From Pyramidobacter piscolens W5455 (GTDB lineage Bacteria; Synergistota; Synergistia; Synergistales; Dethiosulfovibrionaceae): 64,000 nucleotides of DNA. This document shows, piece by piece, positions 42,396-48,175 of this stretch (the stretch's first letter is position 1; each line of letters begins with the position of its first letter). A program made the position numbers and the translations under genes. The stretch lies in the NCBI RefSeq assembly GCF_000177335.1, contig NZ_ADFP01000051.1, forward strand, positions 31,702 through 95,701, given 5' to 3'. The notes under the pieces are model-generated. The model did no database searches and was not told where the DNA came from. It worked only from the letters and a program-made list of their open reading frames with translations.

Positions 42396-43553
42396 TTATG
42401 CCTCCGTCAACTGTCGCACAAGAGTGTCGAAACTCTTACGGTTTAAGCCGGTAAGTTCGCACGCTTCTGTGAACATCGTCCGGCCTGTACGAGTGTCACG
42501 ATCCAGTGCCAGAACAAAATTGGGGTCGAGGCGAGATTTGACTGTAGTGAGAAAATTTCCGCCGGAACTATTTTTCTTTTCTGCAGCACAATTTCTCCAC
42601 GCGGCAATCAGCCGCGCATAATCAGCTTTTGTAATCAAGCGCAGGTCTGCCGCCCGACGGGCAATCACTTCGCGGCTGCAAGGGAAGCCCTGCACAACCG
42701 CGCCAATCCGTGCCTCGAGATTTTCAGCAAATTCTTTTTCCCATGCCTCGGCAAAAAGCTTGGCAGGCACCAATATTTCCGCCGCCACGGCATTGCACAG
42801 GACTTCAGTTCTGCTAACTTTTTGCGTGCTCTCCGTCGGCAGATTGTAAAGACTATTTTGTCCTATCCACACATGCGCCGTTTCATGAAGCAGGGAGAAG
42901 ACACGCCCCCCCCAAGCGTCGGCCGCGTTAATAAAAATCAGAGGCGCATAAGCGTCAATAAGCGTAAAAGCCCGAAACTCATCCAGCCGCAGTATACGAT
43001 GAGTATTGCAGCCAACAATGCCGCTCATCATCACCATGATACGGCACGCTTCAAGTTTCCTGCGCAAATATTTGAATGCATCGTCCGGCCGCTGCGCTTT
43101 TTTTGCCCGAAACCAGCCTTCTTGCAATCCGAGCATCTCTCGAATATCCGTCACCACGGCAGAAACGCCGGAAGCCGGCGAGCAGCGGCCAACGCATGCG
43201 ACAGGGTCATAACCGTTGTCCTGGGCATATCGAGACATCCAGTCCTGCGCTTGCTCCATATTAAAGACGATATCGTGCAGATTTCTGCTCGGCACGGGTA
43301 CATTGCCGCTGTCGATCGTCCGATACTCGATCAACGGAAAGTCTTCTCTAGGCGGCTTTTGCAGGAAAAAGTAGCCAAAAGGAATTTTTGTCTTTTTGCT
43401 GACTTCTTCAATCTGCCTCAACGTTGGCACGGCCTTGCCTTCCTTCCATGCGTGCAAACGAAGAAGCGTTGCGTCATTGACCGGCTCATCCTGCGTTTGT
43501 GCAACGACCCAGTCAAGCACCGGCTGCGTCACTGTGAATTCGACTTTTGGCAT
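42396..43553 (-). CDS. XRE/ImmA-IrrE family regulator-metalloprotease, probable antitoxin partner
   Basis: 385 aa. The N-terminal 60 residues are a helical, XRE-like region (LLRLHAWKEGKAVPTLRQIE), and the COG2856 ImmA/IrrE domain carries the zinc motif HETAH in VFSLLHETAHVWIG (near residue 220) with the later Glu in EVLCNAVAAEILVPA. These proteins cleave or bind repressors and toxins. The C terminus carries a further helical region. GGGAGG lies seven bases before the ATG. The 5' end of this gene is echoed by a fragment at 46841-46909. Confidence 0.8.
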   Translation of the reverse strand: MPKVEFTVTQPVLDWVVAQTQDEPVNDATLLRLHAWKEGKAVPTLRQIEEVSKKTKIPFGYFFLQKPPREDFPLIEYRTIDSGNVPVPSRNLHDIVFNMEQAQDWMSRYAQDNGYDPVACVGRCSPASGVSAVVTDIREMLGLQEGWFRAKKAQRPDDAFKYLRRKLEACRIMVMMSGIVGCNTHRILRLDEFRAFTLIDAYAPLIFINAADAWGGRVFSLLHETAHVWIGQNSLYNLPTESTQKVSRTEVLCNAVAAEILVPAKLFAEAWEKEFAENLEARIGAVVQGFPCSREVIARRAADLRLITKADYARLIAAWRNCAAEKKNSSGGNFLTTVKSRLDPNFVLALDRDTRTGRTMFTEACELTGLNRKSFDTLVRQLTEA

Positions 43554-43820
43554 ACAGATTCCTCCCTTCGCAACGTTTTGACATGCGAACTCCTGAATTC
43601 GTATTCTTCATTGAGAGCGCACTCCGTCGAGAATAACTCTGAAGACCGACGCCCGGGACTCTCTGTCTATGAGTGGCACCATGGGAGAGCGCGCAGGTCA
43701 TGTTACTTGCAAGGTTATTATAACATGAAGCCTGCAGACGGCAGCGCGGGCTGCGCAGTCGATTCGGTCCAAATGGACGATCCATATGCGCCAATATTAA
43801 CGGGAGAGAAACAAGCCCGC

Positions 43821-43930
43821 TCTATCGGATCGCATGGTGCTCGAGCTGATCGCGGCGGGGCACGGGGTGGTGATCGCCGACGATCCGGTAAACAGCTTGA
43901 CTTTGGTGATCAAGCGGCTAAGTTACGCTG
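43821..43930 (+). pseudogene. Third galE 5' fragment, strongly diverged
   Basis: CTATCGGATCGCAT, then GAGCTGATCGCGGCGGGGCA and GTGGTGATCGCCGACGATC align with the galE stubs at 41225-41330 and 45620-45725. It lacks the terminator and conserved tail of the other two copies. The surrounding gap 43554-44063 has no supported gene. Confidence 0.75.
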
Positions 43931-44063
43931 ATGCTGATTTTCAATTAAAATACATAATCGATACTATTATTGACATTGGCGCTCTCTAACCTGCGGTCTT
44001 TAGATAATTCTATTCCGCCTGCAGGCATTGGACATCCACGATTTTCCATAGAGTTCATTACGC

Positions 44064-45407
44064 TTATGAACTCCGGCGCTGTTCCAATGCCAGTCCAATC
44101 AGCCGATCCGTTTGGTCTGCCATGAACAGCGGGATATTCAGCATATCGTCGTCCAGTTTCAGATTATCCAGAGAGAACCGCACACGGAGCTTCACCTGAT
44201 CCGGGAACAGTTCCTTGAATTTCTTGAGGCTCTTGCCGGCCGTGTTGGCCTCGGATTTGACCTCCACAGGGAAAACGTCATTTTCTCTTTGAACGAGGAA
44301 ATCCACCTCATAAGGAGGATTGTTCTGGCTCCAATACCGGGGAACAACTTCAAACTGGGTGACCAAGGTCTGAAGCACAAAGTTCTCGGTCAGTGCGCCT
44401 TTGAACTCGGTGAACAGGCGATTGCCTTCGCCAAAGGCCGTAGGAGCCAGCTGCGCAAGACGGCGAAGCAGCCCCACATCGACCAAATAAATCTTAAAGG
44501 CGGAGAGGTCGTCGTAAGCAGCCACAGGCAGGCCAGGGGCGGAACTGCGATAGACCTTGTGCACCAGACGGGCATCTACCAGCCATTGCAGGGCATCCTC
44601 GTATTCACGGGCTCTTGCGCCCTCTTTGACAACCTTGTAGATGAATTTCTTGTTTTCCCTTGCCAGCTGGGACGGTATGGACTTCCAGATCATGGAGATC
44701 TTCGGAAACTCATTGATATTAGGATGTTTGGCAAAGTCCCGTTCGTAAGCGCCGATGATCCAGGACAGGGCTTCCTGCATAGCGGATACATCTCGCGCTT
44801 CTGTCCACATCAGAACAGATTCCGGCATGCCGCCGGTCACGTAGTACATTTTGAGTTTTTCATAAAGAGGATTAAAGAAAGCGTCAGGAACTGGCTCAAT
44901 AACGTTCACGCTCTCCAGGTACCTCGCTAAATTCTCGTCGCCGTTGGCGAGCAGGAACTCTGCAAAGGTCATGGGATCAATCTGCATAAAGTTGACCTTA
45001 CCCACAGGGAACGATGAAGGTTTAGCCAAGGCGATCCCCAGCAGAGAACCGGCACAGGCAATGTGATACTGCGGCGCATTCTCGCAGAAATATTTCATGG
45101 AATTGATGACCTTGGGGCAGTCTTGTACCTCGTCAAAAATGATGAGGGTCTTTTCAGGCGTAATCTTCTGACCACTGGCCAGCATCAAATTTTGCAAGAT
45201 ACGATCAACGTCCTTTGTCGTTTCAAAGAACTGTTTGTATTCTTCGTTCTCGTCGAAATTGAAGTAAGCAGCGTTTTCATAGTATCGTGTGCCAAATTCC
45301 TTGAGAATCCATGTCTTCCCCACTTGGCGAACACCTTTTAGGACTAGGGGTTTACGATAAGGTGAACGCTTCCATTCCAGCAATCGTTTTAAAATTAATC
45401 GTTCCAT
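44064..45407 (-). CDS. AAA-family ATPase with DUF4143 domain
   Basis: 447 aa of the AAA_14/DUF4143 type. Walker A LKGVRQVGKTW at residues 23-33, Walker B TLIIFDEVQDCPK near 90, sensor ACAGSLLGIAL, and a C-terminal nuclease-like fold with VDFLVQRENDVFPVEVKSEA (the Asp...Glu-x-Lys of a PD-(D/E)xK-like site). These proteins are frequent in mobile and accessory regions; the cellular role is unclear. ATG at 45407 was preferred over the GTG at 45416. A 130-bp copy of its middle lies at 47931-48060. Confidence 0.85.
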   Translation of the reverse strand: MERLILKRLLEWKRSPYRKPLVLKGVRQVGKTWILKEFGTRYYENAAYFNFDENEEYKQFFETTKDVDRILQNLMLASGQKITPEKTLIIFDEVQDCPKVINSMKYFCENAPQYHIACAGSLLGIALAKPSSFPVGKVNFMQIDPMTFAEFLLANGDENLARYLESVNVIEPVPDAFFNPLYEKLKMYYVTGGMPESVLMWTEARDVSAMQEALSWIIGAYERDFAKHPNINEFPKISMIWKSIPSQLARENKKFIYKVVKEGARAREYEDALQWLVDARLVHKVYRSSAPGLPVAAYDDLSAFKIYLVDVGLLRRLAQLAPTAFGEGNRLFTEFKGALTENFVLQTLVTQFEVVPRYWSQNNPPYEVDFLVQRENDVFPVEVKSEANTAGKSLKKFKELFPDQVKLRVRFSLDNLKLDDDMLNIPLFMADQTDRLIGLALEQRRSS

Positions 45408-45574
45408 ATGCCGCACGCCTCACATTATTATTAGTGTTTACGTGTATTAATATCACATAATTATTGTATTCTGTTCAACGAAAAAAAGCAACAATCATCG
45501 CATAATTGTTTTAGTGTATAATTTTATAGCAGAGGCTAGAATTCGCGTGATGTGTGGCGGCTGACGATCTTTTA

Positions 45575-45971
45575 CAGGAGGAAACGAACAGGAACGATCT
45601 CCTTACCGGCGGGGCCGGGTTTATCGGGTCGCATACGGCGGTCGAATTGATCGCGGCGGGGCACGGCGTGGTGATCGCCGACGATCTGAGCAACAGCTCG
45701 GCTTCGGTGATCGAACGGGTGAATGACGCCGAACGCGGAGAGGCGATAAAGCCGGCGACACGACAATATGAACAAGGCGCCACAACGTTTTAATAAGCGT
45801 TGTGGCGCCTTGTTTTTACCGTTTGATCTTTTGAACTCCACTGTCAGCGTTTCTTTATGGGGCAGCATTTCAGCCTTCATCGCAATTCCAGCGCAGAGCC
45901 AACGCGATTTTAACACATTTTCTGCGCTAGAATTGTTTTATCCAACGCAGAGCCGCGTTAAAAAACGTTAA
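45575..45971 (+). repeat. Direct repeat copy 2 (~397 bp): galE start stub, terminator, conserved tail
   Basis: Second copy of the repeat at 41182-41581. The galE start codon is AGG (45590) instead of ATG, so the stub cannot be translated from its original site, but the GGAGFIGSHTAVEL-coding stretch is intact and in frame for longer than in copy 1. The hairpin CAAGGCGCCACAACG/CGTTGTGGCGCCTTG (45773-45812) is a perfect 15-bp stem followed by TTTTT. The MITE at 45972 begins exactly where the repeat ends. Confidence 0.9.
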
Positions 45972-46185
45972 GGAGCCGCTGATTATTTCCCTCCAAAAAC
46001 GGAAACGGCCACTTGACTTCCAAGCGAAGAGCTTGATAGTCAAAGGGAGAGTTCATTCTTTAGGCGAACTATGCCCTCAAACTGCGGTTGGAAGGCAGCG
46101 TCTCCGGCAAACGGAGACAGTTATGCACCACAGCCAGAAAATTTTTCCCACCGACTCTCTCATTGGCGATTTAATCAGTGGTTCC
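45972..46185. mobile_element. 214-bp MITE derived from the IS5-family element
   Basis: Left end GGAGCCGCTGATTA is identical to that of the IS at 37961, and the right end GGAACCACTGATTA (reverse complement) matches at 12 of 14. The internal CAAACGGAGACAGTTATGC block corresponds to the IS at about 38095-38115. So it keeps the left ~185 bp and the right ~29 bp of the IS and lacks the transposase. TTAA flanks the left end; the right flank is TTGT, so the duplication has decayed. Confidence 0.8.
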
Positions 46186-46191
46186 TTGTGA

Positions 46192-46467
46192 TTATCCGAA
46201 CAGATCGCTGTGCGAACCGGTACGGCTGAGGACCAAGACCAAATCGTTATGGTCGATGGTGTAGACGAGCAGCCAGTCCGGCTCGATATGGCACTCGCGG
46301 AACCCCGACCAAGTGCCGCCCAAATCGTGGTCGCGGCACTCCTCGGGGAGCACCTGCTCTTTGGCGAGCATCTCGATGATGCTTTCCAGCCGCTGAACAT
46401 CGTACCCCCGTTTGCGGATACGCTTGTAGTCGCGCTTGAAGGCCGACTGATATCTGAGGTTAAGCAT
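46192..46467 (-). CDS. YafQ-family mRNA interferase toxin
   Basis: 91 aa RelE/YafQ-like ribosome-dependent RNase. KRDYKRIRKRGYDVQRLESI, LPEECRDHDLGGTWSGFREC, HIEPDWLLVYTIDHNDLVL and the C-terminal RTGSHSDLF carry the catalytic His residues and basic surface of YafQ. Its start overlaps the antitoxin stop by 8 bp. The MITE ends 6 bp beyond its stop codon. Confidence 0.93.
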   Translation of the reverse strand: MLNLRYQSAFKRDYKRIRKRGYDVQRLESIIEMLAKEQVLPEECRDHDLGGTWSGFRECHIEPDWLLVYTIDHNDLVLVLSRTGSHSDLFG

Positions 46468-46726
46468 CGAGATCGGCCATCAGGTCTTTCACGGACGAGA
46501 AGGTCTTGCTCAGGCCGCGGCGCGCGCGGGCGTCTTCCATGGCCGCACGCGTCGCGGCGTTGGGGCGGTCGCGCGCAATCACGAACGGGATCCGCCGCTC
46601 GTACACGACTTGGCGCGCGAAGATGTTAATGGCCACCGACGTATTCAGCCCGAAGTCGGCGAGCATTTCTTCGAAATCGGCTTTCAGATTTTCGTCCATT
46701 CTTACGGTGACGTTGGTTGTCGCCAT
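46460..46726 (-). CDS. RelB/DinJ-family antitoxin
   Basis: 88 aa. MATTNVTVRMDENLKADFEE forms a ribbon-helix-helix that binds its own promoter, followed by the FGLNTSVAINIFARQVVYER segment diagnostic of RelB/DinJ. The C-terminal tail is the toxin-binding part. AAGGAG precedes ATG 46726; an in-frame ATG two codons earlier is possible. Confidence 0.93.
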   Translation of the reverse strand: MATTNVTVRMDENLKADFEEMLADFGLNTSVAINIFARQVVYERRIPFVIARDRPNAATRAAMEDARARRGLSKTFSSVKDLMADLDA

Positions 46727-46840
46727 GATCATCAGCTCCTTTTTGCCTCAAATTATAGTTCAATGAATGTGCGCTGTCAATACAATGCACTATTTCAATC
46801 TCGACTTCTTTGAAGGCGCATCTCAACGTGAGGGAACGAG

Positions 46841-46909
46841 CAAGCGTTGCGTCATCAAGCGGCTCATCCTGCGTTTGTGCCCCCTCAGTCAAGCACCGGC
46901 GGCGTCGCC
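46841..46909 (-). pseudogene. Fragment of an ImmA-family gene 5' region
   Basis: About 69 bp resembling 43464-43530 inside the ImmA/IrrE gene (GCGTTGCGTCAT, CGGCTCATCCTGCGTTTGTG and AGTCAAGCACCGGC are shared). The remainder of 46727-47211 is AT-rich with no supported gene. Confidence 0.65.
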
Positions 46910-47211
46910 CGCAGACGGCGGCGCGGTCTGCGCAGAGGTCTTGTTGATTCTGATCGCATAAACTTCCCCACAGCGTCCTGCAAACTATGTTAATGCTTTT
47001 TATCAAGAAACAATATGAACACGACCTACTTAAACATAGCAAATATCTATATCACAAACTAAAAGATCGTTACATGCCAAAAATAATCTAAACAACATAT
47101 CTATCATAAGACTTCACAAGAAGATGTGAATTATCTCAAAGTGAACAACCGCGAAAATTTCCATCACTTATATATAGCAACAATAATATATCATCAACAA
47201 AAAAAAGCAGC

Positions 47212-47716
47212 TTATATACGCTGCTCTTTACAATCACATTCGGTCAGCTCAGACATCAATTTTTCTATTCTCATTGCATCTGGCTGCGTTGGTGTAAATT
47301 TTATTCCCCGGCGCAACAAAGAAATCACTTTATGCGCATTTTTTTGTAAGTCGGAGATAGTTTTAGGATTAGCAATTCTAACCACTTGTCCGCCTTTAAT
47401 ATAAAGATTTTCAATATAGTATTCTGCAACAGGAAACATATTTTGAAAAAGCAGCACTTGATTTTTCCAAATATTTTTACAACTTTGACGGTATCATTGG
47501 GTTTATGCTGTTTTTGCCTGTTTTGAATTATCCGCTCATATTTTTCAAGCTTAGAACCTACAAGGAACTAACCCAAACAGGCCAGTTTTATTATCATGAA
47601 TGGCAAAATAATGTGGTCTTTTTGTATCTGCATAGTTGATTTTTCAGATAAGGGTCTTTAACCTTTGTGAAAAACTCATCAGAAACGAAACAAAAATCCC
47701 CCTCTGCAATTTTCAT
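47212..47716 (-). pseudogene. Type III toxin (ToxN/CptN-like endoribonuclease), frameshifted
   Basis: ATG at 47716 has AGGAG seven bases upstream and begins MKIAEGDFCFVSDEFFTKVK. Three small indels (near 47635, 47560 and 47470, mostly in A-runs) must be corrected to read on through KRPHYFAIHDNKTGLF, LVPCSSKLEKYERII, QHKPNDTVKVVKIFG, and an uninterrupted last 81 codons from VLLFQNMFPVAEYYIENL to RRGIKFTPTQPDAMRIEKLM. The corrected protein of about 165 aa resembles the CptN/ToxN toxin family as I remember it. The toxin as sequenced would be truncated after about 40 residues. Confidence 0.65.
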
Positions 47717-47733
47717 AAAACACTCCTATAATA

Positions 47734-47763
47734 TTGGCCCCTTGCACTAATGCAAAGGGCCAA
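47734..47763 (-). terminator. Hairpin between RNA antitoxin repeats and toxin
   Basis: TTGGCCC-TTGCA pairs with TGCAA-GGGCCAA across a 4-nt loop with one mismatch. This is where type III systems carry a leaky terminator limiting toxin mRNA. The U-run on the minus strand is weak (ATATTAT). Confidence 0.65.
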
Positions 47764-47766
47764 CCT

Positions 47767-47857
47767 TTTTCATGACCTATTTATATTCCGCATGGTCAGA
47801 AGCGGGAAACTGTTTTATGGTCTATTTATCATTCGCATGACCAGCAGCGAACCACTT
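47767..47857 (-). ncRNA. Type III RNA antitoxin, two 45-46-nt repeats
   Basis: Two tandem units, 47813-47857 and 47767-47812, read on the minus strand. They share ATGCG-A-ATAAATAG cores and repeat lengths of 45 and 46 nt. In each a 5-bp helix can form around the core: TGGTC with GACCA in the first (47839-47843 with 47818-47822), TGACC with GGTCA in the second (47794-47798 with 47773-47777). The two base pairs that differ are both exchanged compensatorily, which argues for a selected RNA structure. The repeats lie between a consensus promoter and the hairpin before the toxin. Confidence 0.75.
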
Positions 47858-47894
47858 ATGAGCTAAGATACACCCTCTTTTATTTCTTGATGTA

Positions 47895-47922
47895 ATCATA
47901 TACTCTCAAATATAATTGTCAA
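47895..47922 (-). promoter_or_regulatory. Promoter of the type III toxin-antitoxin locus
   Basis: TTGACA (47922-47917), a 16-bp spacer, TATGAT (47900-47895) on the minus strand: a consensus housekeeping promoter whose start would lie about 30 bp before the first antitoxin repeat. Confidence 0.8.
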
Positions 47923-47930
47923 TAGCAATA

Positions 47931-48060
47931 AGGAGGATTATCCTGGCTCCAATACCGGGGAACAACTTCAAACTGGGTGACCAAGGTCTGAAGCACAAAG
48001 TTTTCGGTCAGTGCGCCTTTGAATTCGGTAAACAGGCGATTCCCTTCGCCAAAAGCGGCT
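47931..48060 (-). pseudogene. 130-bp fragment of the AAA/DUF4143 ATPase gene
   Basis: Nearly identical to 44321-44447 inside the ATPase gene at 44064 (for example GGCTCCAATACCGGGGAACA and GACCAAGGTCTGAAGCACAA). Same orientation. It abuts the type III promoter, so the join marks a rearrangement endpoint. Confidence 0.85.
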
Positions 48061-48090
48061 CGTGAGAGGTGCGCGGCTGACGGATTTTTC

Positions 48091-48110
48091 GCCGAGCCTA
48101 TAGGCTCGGC
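48091..48110. repeat. Perfect 20-bp palindrome
   Basis: GCCGAGCCTATAGGCTCGGC between the ATPase fragment and the U32 gene; no U-run on either strand. Confidence 0.4.
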
Positions 48111-48139
48111 CTGGAAGATGCCCCAGGGGGGCTTGCGCA

Positions 48140-48162
48140 AACCACCGGCACGGCCGGTGGTT
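48140..48162 (-). terminator. Probable terminator of the U32 gene
   Basis: A 10-bp stem AACCACCGGC/GCCGGTGGTT with a 3-nt loop, 14 bp past the stop codon. Only a short TTTG follows on the minus strand. Confidence 0.55.
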
Positions 48163-48175
48163 ATGATTTGCGTTT

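Noticed and set aside
43821..43930. Start of a gene on the plus strand after the ImmA gene
   Set aside because: Alignment with the other galE stubs shows a decayed copy with no start codon or continuing frame.
45590..45792. Functional small GalE-like protein from repeat copy 2
   Set aside because: The start codon is AGG and only the first ~55 codons of the fold remain, ending at the terminator hairpin.
47767..47857. Possible CRISPR repeats
   Set aside because: Only two directly abutting units with no spacers, and the pattern of compensatory changes, promoter and downstream hairpin fits a type III RNA antitoxin.
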